Shown here in pieces: positions 38,737 through 47,697 of a DNA stretch of 64,000 nt. Numbering within the stretch: position 1 is the first letter of the stretch; the number at the start of each line of letters is the position of its first letter. The stretch is from Bacillus sp. N13C7. GTDB taxonomy: Bacteria; Bacillota; Bacilli; Bacillales; Bacillaceae. Made by a program: the position numbers and the translations under genes. A model generated the notes under the pieces. That model made no database searches. It worked only from the letters and a program-made list of their open reading frames with translations, and was not told the DNA's origin. The stretch is taken from positions 1 through 64,000 of the forward strand of contig NZ_JALAMO010000018.1 of the NCBI RefSeq assembly GCF_026790065.1. Direction: 5' to 3'.

Positions 38737-39438
38737 TCATTTCCATCCGATATGCGTGGCAGCGACTCCGCCAGTAAACGAATGATATTGGACATTTTTC
38801 AAGCCCGCCTCTTCAAACAGGCCTGCCAGCTCCTTCATTCCAGGGAACTCTCTGGCTGATTCTTGAAGCCATGAATATTCTTTATAGCTTTTCGCAAACA
38901 GTTTTCCGAAAAACGGCATAATATACTTAAAGTACATGAAGTAAGCCTGTCTGAATCCGAACATTTCCGGCTGGGACGTTTCCAGACAAACCACCTGTCC
39001 GCCCGGCTTCACCACACGTCTCATCTCTTTCAGTACAGTCAAGTAATCAGGAACATTGCGGAGTCCGAAGCCGATCGTGACATAATCAAACGTATCATCT
39101 TCAAAAGGAAGCTCCATCGCATTTCCATGCAGCAATTCAATTTGGCTGAAACCGCCGTCTTTTACTTTTTCCTGGCCGACACTCAGCATATTCTCACTGA
39201 AATCCAATCCCTTGATCTCGCCGCTTTTGCCGGCTGCTTTAGCAAGAGCGATTGTCCAGTCAGCCGTACCGCAGCATACATCAAGTGCCTTGGCGCCTTC
39301 TTTTACATCCATAATGCGCATCGTTTTATCACGCCATTTTTTATGCTGCTGAAAACTGATGACAGAGTTCATTTGGTCGTAGTTTTTATATATTTTTTCA
39401 AATACTCCGTGTACGCGCTGTTCTTTTGAGTCCTGCAT
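38737..39438 (-). CDS. menH: Demethylmenaquinone methyltransferase (UbiE/MenG family)
   Basis: Last step of menaquinone synthesis, SAM-dependent C-methylation. 233 residues: [11 protein letters not shown] (SAM motif I, about 49-59), [23 protein letters not shown] and the UbiE signature near 140. It sits between the two subunits of the enzyme that makes the C35 side chain, so side-chain synthesis and ring methylation are in one transcript. Formerly gerCB. Confidence 0.94.
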   Translation of the reverse strand: MQDSKEQRVHGVFEKIYKNYDQMNSVISFQQHKKWRDKTMRIMDVKEGAKALDVCCGTADWTIALAKAAGKSGEIKGLDFSENMLSVGQEKVKDGGFSQIELLHGNAMELPFEDDTFDYVTIGFGLRNVPDYLTVLKEMRRVVKPGGQVVCLETSQPEMFGFRQAYFMYFKYIMPFFGKLFAKSYKEYSWLQESAREFPGMKELAGLFEEAGLKNVQYHSFTGGVAATHIGWK

Positions 39439-39444
39439 AATGGT

Positions 39445-40236
<792 letters not shown>

Positions 40237-40283
40237 TTAATCTATGTATGAGTTTTATCTTTTCATTCACTTACGCAGGTATC

Positions 40284-40289
40284 ATTATA
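40284..40289 (-). promoter_or_regulatory. Possible extended -10 promoter before hepS
   Basis: TGCTATAAT on the minus strand (TATAAT 40284-40289 with TG extension), about 85 nt before hepS and just after the mtrB terminator; no good -35 box. Confidence 0.45.
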
Positions 40290-40302
40290 GCATAAAAAAA
40301 AG

Positions 40303-40361
40303 AAATTGGCTGTATCCTCCCGCTGTTTGCGAGCATTTGCTATTAACAGCGGGGACAGCCA
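40303..40361 (-). terminator. Large terminator after mtrB
   Basis: Two-part stem: TGGCTGT/ACAGCCA outer (40307-40313 with 40355-40361) and CCCGCTGTT/AACAGCGGG inner, then a long T-run. It separates mtrAB from hepS. Confidence 0.82.
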
Positions 40362-40363
40362 GC

Positions 40364-40591
40364 TTATTTTTTTTCGCTTTTCATTTCTCCGTAAGCGGTT
40401 TGAATGAGTGCCTCTCCTCTGACTTTAATGGCAGAAGTATGCTCTGTAAACTGAGCGATGATTACTTCTCCCTTGTCAAGTTTTTCGGAATGGTGAAACT
40501 TTGTGTCTGTTCCTCTCGTCAGGCCAATCACATTCACTCCATCCTCAACCGCTTTAATGACAACAAAATCACTTGAATGCTTTTCGTTCAT
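40364..40591 (-). CDS. mtrB: trp RNA-binding attenuation protein TRAP
   Basis: 75-residue subunit of the 11-mer ring that, with bound tryptophan, wraps trp leader RNA around its edge. RNA-contacting Lys37, Lys56 and Arg58 are all present (SEKLDKG, AIKVRGE), as are the tryptophan-pocket residues around [10 protein letters not shown]. Differs from the strain 168 protein I remember at residue 3 (Glu for Gln). It lies 21 nt after folE, as in B. subtilis. Its main target is the leader at 33362-33411. Confidence 0.97.
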   Translation of the reverse strand: MNEKHSSDFVVIKAVEDGVNVIGLTRGTDTKFHHSEKLDKGEVIIAQFTEHTSAIKVRGEALIQTAYGEMKSEKK

Positions 40592-40612
40592 TTATAGCAC
40601 CCTCTATCTTTA

Positions 40613-41185
40613 TTAGTCCTGGCGTTTAATATGTTCCAATACTTCAGCCCTTGCAGCCGCATCATCCTTAAAAACGCCTCTGACTGCTGAAGTGACAGTT
40701 TTTGCACCTGGTTTTCTTACACCGCGCATCGTCATGCACATATGTTCTGCTTCAACCACTACCATTACGCCATGCGGGTCAAGCGTATCTACGATGCTTT
40801 CGGCAATTGTAGAAGTAATGCGTTCCTGAAGCTGCGGACGCTTTGCAACGGCTTCCACGGCACGTGCCAGTTTGCTGAGCCCTGTGACCTTTCCGCCTCG
40901 CGGTATATATGCAACGTGTGCTTTTCCATAAAAGGGAACGAGGTGATGCTCACACATAGAATGAAACGCGATGTCTTTTACAAGAACAAGCTCCTCATGG
41001 TTTTCACCGAAGATAGTCTGGAAATGTTCTTTTGGATCTTCATTCAAGCCGGAGAATACTTCGGCATACATCTTTGCGACTCTTTTCGGAGTATCAAGAA
41101 GCCCTTCTCTATTCGGGTCTTCTCCGATCGCTTCTAAAATTTGACGAACAGCTTGTTCGATTTGCTCTTTATTAACTTCTTTCAT
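40613..41185 (-). CDS. folE: GTP cyclohydrolase I
   Basis: First step from GTP to folate (dihydroneopterin triphosphate). 190 residues; zinc ligands in [11 protein letters not shown] (Cys and His) and the later MCMTMRG cysteine, plus [11 protein letters not shown]. Also called mtrA in B. subtilis, because it shares an operon with mtrB. Strong GGAGGAC site and a good promoter. Confidence 0.97.
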   Translation of the reverse strand: MKEVNKEQIEQAVRQILEAIGEDPNREGLLDTPKRVAKMYAEVFSGLNEDPKEHFQTIFGENHEELVLVKDIAFHSMCEHHLVPFYGKAHVAYIPRGGKVTGLSKLARAVEAVAKRPQLQERITSTIAESIVDTLDPHGVMVVVEAEHMCMTMRGVRKPGAKTVTSAVRGVFKDDAAARAEVLEHIKRQD

Positions 41186-41222
41186 GTTCTATGTCCTCCA
41201 CCAATGAATACATTTAATTTCG

Positions 41223-41252
41223 ATTCTAGCACACATGCCCCGCTAAAAGCAA
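41223..41252 (-). promoter_or_regulatory. Sigma-A promoter of folE-mtrB
   Basis: TTGCTT (41247-41252), 18-nt spacer, TAGAAT (41223-41228) with TG extension (TGTGCTAGAAT). Confidence 0.7.
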
Positions 41253-41289
41253 AGTGAATGCCCTGTCAGGAAGCCCATGCTCTTGAAAT

Positions 41290-41320
41290 ATGAAAAGCCC
41301 CTTGGAAAGGGGCTTTTCTG
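41290..41320 (-). terminator. Terminator after hbs
   Basis: Ten-bp stem GAAAAGCCCC/GGGGCTTTTC (41292-41301 with 41309-41318), loop of seven. A second hairpin (TGTATG/CATACA) lies between it and the hbs stop. Confidence 0.85.
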
Positions 41321-41373
41321 TGAAGAAATAAAAGTGTATGTAAGCTAGATGCATACACGATCTATATTCACAA

Positions 41374-41652
41374 TTATTTTCCGGCAACTGCGTCTTTAAG
41401 CGCTTTACCTGGTTTGAAAGCAGGTACTTTGCTTGCTGGAATTTCGATTTCTTCACCTGTTTGAGGGTTGCGTCCTTTACGTGCAGAACGTTCACGCACC
41501 TCGAAGTTACCAAAACCGATCAGTTGGATTTTATCACCGTTTTTAAGTGCATCTAAGATCGTATCAAAAACAGAGTCAACTGCTTTTGTAGCGTCTTTTT
41601 TAGACAATTCGCTTGCTTCTGCAACCGCATTGATAAGTTCTGTTTTGTTCAT
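41374..41652 (-). CDS. hbs: HU-type DNA-binding protein HBsu
   Basis: Essential nucleoid protein that bends DNA; also part of the B. subtilis signal recognition particle. 92 residues: [12 protein letters not shown], the [22 protein letters not shown] beta-arm with the intercalating proline region ([11 protein letters not shown]), and [11 protein letters not shown]. Start set by the very strong GGAGGAGGTGAAAGG site. Two promoters are visible upstream, fitting high expression. Confidence 0.97.
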   Translation of the reverse strand: MNKTELINAVAEASELSKKDATKAVDSVFDTILDALKNGDKIQLIGFGNFEVRERSARKGRNPQTGEEIEIPASKVPAFKPGKALKDAVAGK

Positions 41653-41839
41653 GCCTTTCACCTCCTCCCAAAAGGAATACATTCAGTTCGTTTATTATCA
41701 TTTCTTCACAGTTCAGTCTGATTCTAAACCTGTCCCAGAAAAAAATCAGAGCAGGCAAGAGAAAGACAATTAAACGGCTTTTAAGAAAAACTGCACCTTG
41801 AGGAATGTTTGTCCAACAAAGTGAAGAATTTCTGTATGT

Positions 41840-41868
41840 AGAGTAACACATATAAAAAGCCATATCAA
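41840..41868 (-). promoter_or_regulatory. hbs promoter, proximal
   Basis: TTGATA (41863-41868), 17-nt spacer, TACTCT (41840-41845). The long leader (over 150 nt) to hbs contains no open frame with a ribosome binding site. Confidence 0.62.
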
Positions 41869-41870
41869 GC

Positions 41871-41900
41871 ATTTTAAAGCGTCAATCCCTTGCTCGTCAA
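41871..41900 (-). promoter_or_regulatory. hbs promoter, distal
   Basis: TTGACG (41895-41900), 18-nt spacer, TAAAAT (41871-41876), directly upstream of the proximal promoter; a tandem arrangement. Confidence 0.65.
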
Positions 41901-41990
41901 GGATTTAACGAGATTTATCGAACAAATATTCCTTTTTTTCCTTTTTTCATCCTATTCCTTGATCCTTTTCCATTATTAAGAGCAAAGAAA

Positions 41991-42020
41991 AAAGACCTCC
42001 CATTATATAAAGAGGTCTTT
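41991..42020 (-). terminator. Terminator after spoIVA
   Basis: Nine-bp stem AAAGACCTC/GAGGTCTTT (41991-41999 with 42012-42020) followed by a T-run, six bases beyond the spoIVA stop codon. Confidence 0.87.
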
Positions 42021-42025
42021 CGGTA

Positions 42026-43504
42026 CTACAGGATGATGGCGATTAAGCCGCCTGAGCCTTCGTTTATAATTCTTTCTAATGTTTCTTTTAATTTGTACCG
42101 GGCGTTTTCAGGCATTAGTGACAGCTTTGCCTGAATCCCTTCTCTCACAATTGAGCTCAGCGATCTTCCAAAGATATCGGAGTTCCAGATGGAGAGCGGA
42201 TCATCCTCAAAGTCCTGCATTAAATAGCGTACAAGCTCTTCGCTTTGTTTTTCCGTTCCGATAATTGGCGCGAATTCGCTTTCGACGTCTACTTTGATCA
42301 TATGAATCGACGGAGCGACAGCTTTCAGCCTCACACCGAATCGTGAGCCCTGCCGTATAATTTCTGGCTCATCCAGGCTCATATCAGTTAGAGCAGGCGC
42401 TGCAATTCCGTATCCCGTCTGTTTGACCATTTTTAAGGCATCGGACACTTGATCATATTCTGTTTTCGCATGAGCAAAGTCCTGCATGAGCTCAAGCAGG
42501 TGGTCTCTTCCTCTGATCTCAACGCCCACCACTTCTTTCAGGATTTGGTCATATAAATGGTCCGGCGCGTACAAATCAATTTCAGCAACCCCTTGGCCCA
42601 GCTCGATTCCGGCTAACCCGGCACTTTCAATGAACTCAAACTCGCTGAATTGGCCGACAACCCGGTCTACATCCCGGAGACGTTTAATATCCTTAACGGT
42701 TTCCTTCACAGATTCCTGATAGCTTTCACGCAGCCAATGGTTTTCTTTCAGCACCATTACCCAGCTTGGGAGATTGACATTTACCTCAAGCACCGGAAAC
42801 TCGTAGAGGGCCTCTCTGAGCACACTCAGCACATCTGATTCCCGCATGCTTTCCACGCTCATGGCCAAAACCGGGATATCATATTTTTCACTTAAATCCT
42901 GGCGCATCGCTTCTGTTTCCGGGTGATACGGCCTCACTGAGTTGATGACCATAATAAAGGGTTTGCCAACCTCTTTCAGCTCTTCAATAACTCTTTCTTC
43001 AGCCTCTATATAGTCGCTTCTGGCAATATCTCCAATGGTGCCGTCTGTTGTAATGACAACACCGATGGTCGAGTGTTCTTGAATGACTTTTCGCGTGCCG
43101 ATTTCAGCAGCCTCATGAAATGGGATCGGTTCTTCGTACCAAGGCGTATTAATCATCCGCGGCCCGTTTTCATCTTCATAGCCTTTGGCGCCGGGCACTG
43201 TGTAGCCTACACAATCTACTAATCTTATATTGACATCGAGTCCGTCTGATACATGAACAGACATCGCCTGATTCGGAACAAATTTAGGCTCTGTAGTCAT
43301 AATCGTTTTGCCGGCCGCGCTTTGCGGCAGTTCATCCTGCGCACGGGCCCGGTCTGCTTCGTTACTGATATTCGGGAGCACCACAAGCTCCATAAATTTT
43401 TTAATAAACGTGGATTTTCCTGTACGGACAGCACCTACGACTCCTAAGTATATATCGCCTCCTGTTCGTTCAGCGATATCCTTGAAAATATCGACCTTTT
43501 CCAA
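42026..43504 (-). CDS. spoIVA: Spore coat basement-layer ATPase SpoIVA
   Basis: Polymerises by ATP hydrolysis on the forespore surface (anchored by SpoVM) and forms the base of the coat; also needed for cortex. 492 residues: N-terminal TRAFAC-type ATPase with Walker A GAVRTGKST (Lys30) and the DCVGYTVPGA switch region, central domain, and C-terminal GGLIAIIL tail needed for localisation. TTG start, set by GGAGGGG 6 nt upstream. A sigma-E-type promoter lies about 75 nt upstream, fitting mother-cell expression. Confidence 0.97.
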   Translation of the reverse strand: MEKVDIFKDIAERTGGDIYLGVVGAVRTGKSTFIKKFMELVVLPNISNEADRARAQDELPQSAAGKTIMTTEPKFVPNQAMSVHVSDGLDVNIRLVDCVGYTVPGAKGYEDENGPRMINTPWYEEPIPFHEAAEIGTRKVIQEHSTIGVVITTDGTIGDIARSDYIEAEERVIEELKEVGKPFIMVINSVRPYHPETEAMRQDLSEKYDIPVLAMSVESMRESDVLSVLREALYEFPVLEVNVNLPSWVMVLKENHWLRESYQESVKETVKDIKRLRDVDRVVGQFSEFEFIESAGLAGIELGQGVAEIDLYAPDHLYDQILKEVVGVEIRGRDHLLELMQDFAHAKTEYDQVSDALKMVKQTGYGIAAPALTDMSLDEPEIIRQGSRFGVRLKAVAPSIHMIKVDVESEFAPIIGTEKQSEELVRYLMQDFEDDPLSIWNSDIFGRSLSSIVREGIQAKLSLMPENARYKLKETLERIINEGSGGLIAIIL

Positions 43505-43575
43505 GTGATCCCCTCCCGGACTTCCTATCCTTATCAATTTTATTAAGCTCTTTCAATCAAACACAGGACACTATA

Positions 43576-43605
43576 TGTGTATGACGTTGTCCTATTTCAA
43601 TATGA
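43576..43605 (-). promoter_or_regulatory. Sigma-E-type promoter of spoIVA
   Basis: TCATATT (43599-43605), 15-nt spacer, CATACACA (43576-43583), close to the sigma-E consensus (ATA-rich -35, CATACA-type -10). Confidence 0.68.
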
Positions 43606-43643
43606 CATCTTTAGAAAATTTCCCAGCCTCAATCTATTAAAGT

Positions 43644-43687
43644 ATAAAAAAACCTTTCTCCCTATTTGTATGCAAGGGAGAAAGGTT
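43644..43687 (-). terminator. Terminator after yphF
   Basis: Perfect 13-bp stem AACCTTTCTCCCT/AGGGAGAAAGGTT (43651-43663 with 43675-43687), loop of 11, seven-T run. Its first base is the end of the yphF stop codon. Confidence 0.88.
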
Positions 43688-44421
43688 CATTCCTTTTTCA
43701 TATCATTTTCTAAAAAAACAGGTTCCTGTTTGTCATTTACCGTATATTTCACAGAAAACGCGGGGACAAAGGGAGTTTCTTGCCAAATCATATCCTGGAT
43801 TTGAGATCCGGGTTTAAACGTTTTGTTGCTTTTTTTGAGGCAGGAAGCCAGCTCAGTCCGGTAATCAGCATATATTTCTCCGTCTCCGTCTATCATAAGC
43901 GGCAAGGAATTCCCTGAGATTGGGCTTGTCACAGTAAGAGAGCTTCCATCCCCGAGCTTCTTCTCATCGAGTGTAAATAAATCGCGTGATAGCACATCCT
44001 TGTAAGGCGGATATCGATGCTCCTGGCGGTACATTTGAACGCGTAATTTCACATCGCGGATTTTTTCAGCCATTTTTAGGTCAATCAATTTAACAGTTGG
44101 ATAGTTCTCTACGTCTACAAGCACGTATTGATAGTCTCCCCCGCTTTCATATGCCGTGCTTGGGGGTTCGGCCATATATCTAGGCGCTAAACGGTTAAAG
44201 TCTATCGGATATTTTTGATATAACGGTGTCGACATATCTTTTGTTTGAATGGGAAGCAGCCCTCCATTTGCCTTTTGAAATTCATCAACAGCTGACTGGA
44301 CCTGCTTCAGCTGATCCTGATAAGGAATGGCATGTACACTGCTTTTCCACTCATTTGGATATAAACATCCCGATAAAAACACGACTGCCGCAAAAATCAT
44401 AGCGCACTTCAGTTTACCCAT
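43687..44421 (-). CDS. yphF: Lipoprotein YphF
   Basis: 244 residues with a lipoprotein signal peptide: Lys-containing n-region, hydrophobic stretch and lipobox LSGC (Cys19). The mature part has no recognised domain or catalytic motif. It matches YphF of B. subtilis, which sits with yphE and is thought to be sporulation-related by context. 21 nt after yphE. Confidence 0.84.
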   Translation of the reverse strand: MGKLKCAMIFAAVVFLSGCLYPNEWKSSVHAIPYQDQLKQVQSAVDEFQKANGGLLPIQTKDMSTPLYQKYPIDFNRLAPRYMAEPPSTAYESGGDYQYVLVDVENYPTVKLIDLKMAEKIRDVKLRVQMYRQEHRYPPYKDVLSRDLFTLDEKKLGDGSSLTVTSPISGNSLPLMIDGDGEIYADYRTELASCLKKSNKTFKPGSQIQDMIWQETPFVPAFSVKYTVNDKQEPVFLENDMKKE

Positions 44422-44442
44422 ACAGCACTTCCTTTTACAGCT

Positions 44443-44646
44443 TTATTCATTGACAGGGCCGCTGAATACAACGACAAACACAATGATTCCAGATATGAGC
44501 ATACATATGTAAGCGAACGACGAAACAGCAATCTTCAAAAAACGGTTTTTGAACTTAAACCGGCTTAAATAGATGGAAGCAACAGCCAGAAACATCAGAC
44601 CCATGGACCCAAGTGCAAACCACATTTTCATCAATGCCAGACTCAA
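44443..44646 (-). CDS. yphE: Small membrane protein YphE
   Basis: 67 residues with two membrane segments (about 7-27 and 39-62). TTG start with GGAGG 9 nt upstream; internal ATGs lack a site. Corresponds to YphE (DUF2768 type). Function unknown. Confidence 0.78.
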   Translation of the reverse strand: MSLALMKMWFALGSMGLMFLAVASIYLSRFKFKNRFLKIAVSSFAYICMLISGIIVFVVVFSGPVNE

Positions 44647-44745
44647 TGACCTGCGCCTCCCCGATATGTATGATGTAAGCGTTATATTTTATTTTAATAT
44701 ACAGCGCCGGAAAAGATCAACCAGTTTTTCCATCCTTTGATAGAA

Positions 44746-44784
44746 CAAAAAAACTGAAGCAAAGAGGGGGACCTTCGCTTCAGT
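44746..44784 (-). terminator. Distal terminator of the der-gpsA transcript
   Basis: Stem ACTGAAGC/GCTTCAGT (44753-44760 with 44777-44784), extended by a few pairs, then a seven-T run. Confidence 0.8.
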
Positions 44785-44843
44785 CAAATTGACTATATTC
44801 ACCTGCACGTTTAAGAAACACTCTCTTGGACTTCGATGCTATA

Positions 44844-44971
44844 GTATGCGACTTGGCATACAGATGCATCCTCTATTGCCTAAATCGGCAAAATGTTTCA
44901 GGAGATCCCAGACTTGGGTGTTCTTCTGTTTTTCGGGCTTACGTTCAATTAAGATATGCGTCCTTGCATAC
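44844..44971. repeat. Twin short hairpins in the gpsA 3' region
   Basis: Two copies of TATGCG-N4/5-GCATAC about 110 nt apart: GTATGC/GCATAC at 44844-44861 and ATATGC/GCATAC at 44954-44971. Confidence 0.5.
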
Positions 44972-44982
44972 GATTGACACTT

Positions 44983-46020
44983 TTACTTCACTTGATTTTC
45001 AAACGTATTTACCAGATCCTCCATCTCGTGGGTCTTCCCTCTTGCCATTAAAGATTCAACAGCCGTTTCCACCTTTTGTCCGTTGAATAAAACTTGATGA
45101 AGGGCTTCTGTTATCGGCATTTTCACATCATATTTCTCCGAAAGCTGGTAAGCCGCTTTTGTCGTGCGGACGCCTTCGACTACCATTCCCATCTCTTCAA
45201 GAACGTCTTCAAGCTTGTACCCTTTTCCGAGCAGATTGCCGGCACGCCAGTTTCTTGAATGAACACTTGTGCATGTAACAATCAGATCGCCTACTCCTGT
45301 CAATCCGGAAAACGTCAGGGGATTCCCGCCCATTTTCGTTCCGAGTCTCGCGATTTCGGCAAGCCCGCGTGTAATCAAAGCAGCCTTGGCATTGTCGCCA
45401 TACCCTAAACCATCTGTAATTCCTGCGGCAAGGGCTATAATATTTTTTAATGCCCCGCCAATTTCAACTCCGATAATGTCAGGGTTTGTGTATACCCGGA
45501 AATTGTGATTAATAAATAAATCCTGCACCTCTTCTGCTGCCCGCATGCTTTTTGAAGATGAAGTAACGGTCGTCGGATGCCGCAGCCCCACTTCTTCCGC
45601 ATGGCTCGGTCCGGAAAGGACAACAACATCTTTTCTGACACCGCTTGGGAGCTCAATTTCCATAATCTCAGAAATGCGCAGGAGCGAATCAGGCTCTATG
45701 CCCTTGCTGACATGAACAAAGACTGCCTTTTTCGTTATAAAAGGCACAGCCTGTCTCAGCACTTCCCGAATCGCTTTTGTCGGAACCGCAACGATTATGA
45801 AATCTGCATCCGAAACAGCTTTTCCAATATCCGTTGTTGCCTCTATTGATTCAGGAAGCTTGACGTTCGGCAAATAATCCTTATTTTCATGCAGATCATT
45901 GATTTGATGAATCAAATCTGCACGGTGCCCCCACATGGTTACATCGTGATGATTATCAGCTAACACTAAAGCCAGTGCCGTCCCCCAGCTTCCCGCTCCG
46001 AGCATTGTGACTCTTTTCAT
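44983..46020 (-). CDS. gpsA: Glycerol-3-phosphate dehydrogenase [NAD(P)+]
   Basis: Makes sn-glycerol 3-phosphate for phospholipids. 345 residues: GAGSWGTALA (about 7-16), substrate-binding Lys in VEIGGALKNIIALAAG (about 190), LTFSGLTGVGDL. It follows der by 17 nt; the pair is coexpressed in B. subtilis. Confidence 0.96.
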   Translation of the reverse strand: MKRVTMLGAGSWGTALALVLADNHHDVTMWGHRADLIHQINDLHENKDYLPNVKLPESIEATTDIGKAVSDADFIIVAVPTKAIREVLRQAVPFITKKAVFVHVSKGIEPDSLLRISEIMEIELPSGVRKDVVVLSGPSHAEEVGLRHPTTVTSSSKSMRAAEEVQDLFINHNFRVYTNPDIIGVEIGGALKNIIALAAGITDGLGYGDNAKAALITRGLAEIARLGTKMGGNPLTFSGLTGVGDLIVTCTSVHSRNWRAGNLLGKGYKLEDVLEEMGMVVEGVRTTKAAYQLSEKYDVKMPITEALHQVLFNGQKVETAVESLMARGKTHEMEDLVNTFENQVK

Positions 46021-46037
46021 ATTTGCTTCACACCTTT

Positions 46038-47348
46038 TTATTTTCTAGCTCTTGCAAATATTTTGATTGGTGTCCCTTCAAAACCGAATGCGTCTCTGAT
46101 TCGGTTTTCTAAAAACCTTTCGTACGAAAAATGCATCAATTCCGGATCGTTTACAAACACAACGAAGCTTGGCGGCTTCACTGACACTTGAGTCGCATAA
46201 TAAATTTTCAAACGAGAACCGTTATGAGTCGGCGTTGGGTTCATTGCCACAGCATCCATGATGACATCATTTAAAACATTCGTTTGAACTCGAAGTGAAT
46301 GGTTTTCGCTTGCCTTGATAATTGCAGGCATTAGCGTATGAATCCGTTTTTTCGTTAAGGCTGACATGAATAGAATTGGCGCATAATCAAGAAATTGAAA
46401 ATGATCGCGGATATTTTCTTCAAATTCCTTCATCGTGCTTTCATCTTTGTCAACAGCATCCCATTTGTTTACGACAATCACGACAGCCTTGCCCGCTTCG
46501 TGTGCATAACCGGCGATGCGCTTATCCTGTTCAATAATCCCTTCTTCGCCATCCAGCACAACTGCAACGACTTCGGAGCGGTCGATTGCTTTCAGCGCTC
46601 GCAGCACACTGTACTTTTCAGTCGTTTCATAGACTTTTCCTTTTTTTCGCATACCGGCAGTATCGACAATGACAAACTCCTGCTGGTTGTACGTAAATGA
46701 CGTATCAACCGCATCTCTCGTCGTTCCTGCCACGTTGCTGACAATGACGCGCTCTTCGCCGAGCATTGCATTCACAAGTGAGGACTTTCCGACATTCGGG
46801 CGTCCGATCAAACAAAATTGAACAACTTCCTCATCATATTTCGTTTCAGGAATGTTTTTAAAATGCTCTGCAACAGCATCCAGCAAATCCCCCAGCCCGA
46901 GTCCGTGTGTTCCCGATATTGGATATGGCTCGCCAAAGCCAAGCGAATAAAAATCATAAATATTCGCTCTCATTTCTGTGTTATCCAGTTTATTAACTGC
47001 CAAAACAACAGGCTTTTTTGTGCGGTACAAAATTTTTGCTACTTCTTCATCAGCAGCTGTGACGCCTTCACGGCCGTTCACCATAAAAATAATGACGTCC
47101 GCTTCATCCATGGCAATTTCAGCCTGCTGGCGAATCTGCGCTAAGAACGGTTCATCACCGATATCAATACCGCCAGTATCAATCAAATTAAAATCATAAT
47201 TCAGCCATTCAGCCGAGCTGTATATCCGATCCCTTGTCACACCAGGGGTATCTTCTACTATTGAAATTCTTTCTCCCGCAATCCGGTTAAAGATTGTGGA
47301 CTTTCCTACATTTGGTCTCCCGACAATGGCTACGACAGGTTTACCCAT
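46038..47348 (-). CDS. der: Ribosome-assembly GTPase Der (EngA)
   Basis: Essential GTPase for 50S ribosomal subunit maturation. 436 residues with two tandem G domains: G1 motifs [11 protein letters not shown] (about 9-19) and [11 protein letters not shown] (about 181-191), G3 DTGGID/DTAGMR, G4 NKLD/NKWD; then a KH-like domain (about 350-436). Own promoter and a leader hairpin upstream. Confidence 0.97.
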   Translation of the reverse strand: MGKPVVAIVGRPNVGKSTIFNRIAGERISIVEDTPGVTRDRIYSSAEWLNYDFNLIDTGGIDIGDEPFLAQIRQQAEIAMDEADVIIFMVNGREGVTAADEEVAKILYRTKKPVVLAVNKLDNTEMRANIYDFYSLGFGEPYPISGTHGLGLGDLLDAVAEHFKNIPETKYDEEVVQFCLIGRPNVGKSSLVNAMLGEERVIVSNVAGTTRDAVDTSFTYNQQEFVIVDTAGMRKKGKVYETTEKYSVLRALKAIDRSEVVAVVLDGEEGIIEQDKRIAGYAHEAGKAVVIVVNKWDAVDKDESTMKEFEENIRDHFQFLDYAPILFMSALTKKRIHTLMPAIIKASENHSLRVQTNVLNDVIMDAVAMNPTPTHNGSRLKIYYATQVSVKPPSFVVFVNDPELMHFSYERFLENRIRDAFGFEGTPIKIFARARK

Positions 47349-47435
47349 AGTACCCTTCCTTTCGATCCAGCCGCTTTCATTTTTACATAAATTTTCAACC
47401 GGTTAATTAAAATCATTTCATTCACGTTTATGAAA

Positions 47436-47458
47436 AGAAACCCTTCAGAGGAAGGGCT
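47436..47458 (-). terminator. Hairpin in the der leader / terminator after ypzH
   Basis: Stem CCCTTC/GAAGGG (47441-47446 with 47451-47456), loop of four, TTTCTTTT after it. It lies downstream of a der promoter, so it is both a terminator for ypzH and the first structure of the der leader. Confidence 0.65.
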
Positions 47459-47468
47459 TAACTCATTT

Positions 47469-47496
47469 ATTATATCAGTTTTTACTGGGATCACAA
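47469..47496 (-). promoter_or_regulatory. Sigma-A promoter of der
   Basis: TTGTGA (47491-47496), 16-nt spacer, perfect TATAAT (47469-47474), directly after the ypzH stop codon. Confidence 0.65.
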
Positions 47497-47502
47497 CTAT
47501 TC

Positions 47503-47697
47503 TTAAAAATGTTTCACGATCAAATATACGTCATCCCCGATTCTGTGCGCTATTCCGTCAAGGATTGCCTCAAGGTTTTTAGCGAATAGCTCCATCTCCT
47601 TTTGGTCATTGCAAAAAAAGACGGGAGCTCCTCCCCCAGCCCGGTTTCGGTTCGTCGTGATCACAGACAAAATCACTTTTGAGAGAGACTCGCTCAT
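47503..47697 (-). CDS. ypzH: YpzH, predicted capping-complex partner of SeaA/YIEGIA
   Basis: 64 residues, soluble. Found next to the YIEGIA-type protein SeaA and overlapping it by 4 nt; databases I remember name the family as capping complex subunit for YIEGIA. No motif shows a mechanism. Probably translated together with SeaA. Confidence 0.8.
   Translation of the reverse strand: MSESLSKVILSVITTNRNRAGGGAPVFFCNDQKEMELFAKNLEAILDGIAHRIGDDVYLIVKHF

Larger units (their letters stand above)
44647..44982. other. Gap between yphE and gpsA
   Basis: 336 nt without a credible gene. It contains a terminator (44746-44784) placed about 200 nt after the gpsA stop and two similar GTATGC/GCATAC hairpins (44844-44861 and 44954-44971). 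Longest minus frame is 29 codons with a poorly spaced ribosome binding site. Confidence 0.6.

Noticed and set aside
37749..38795. Longer 348-residue form of HepT
   Set aside because: Would overlap menH by 59 nt; the internal ATG at 38711 has a better-placed ribosome binding site. It cannot be excluded without N-terminal data.
41226..41513. Minus-strand frame covering the end of hbs
   Set aside because: Out of frame with hbs, includes the hbs terminator, no start signal; a shadow frame.
44826..45086. Plus-strand 86-codon frame opposite the gpsA end
   Set aside because: Runs antisense into conserved gpsA, lacks a good ribosome binding site, and covers hairpin sequences.
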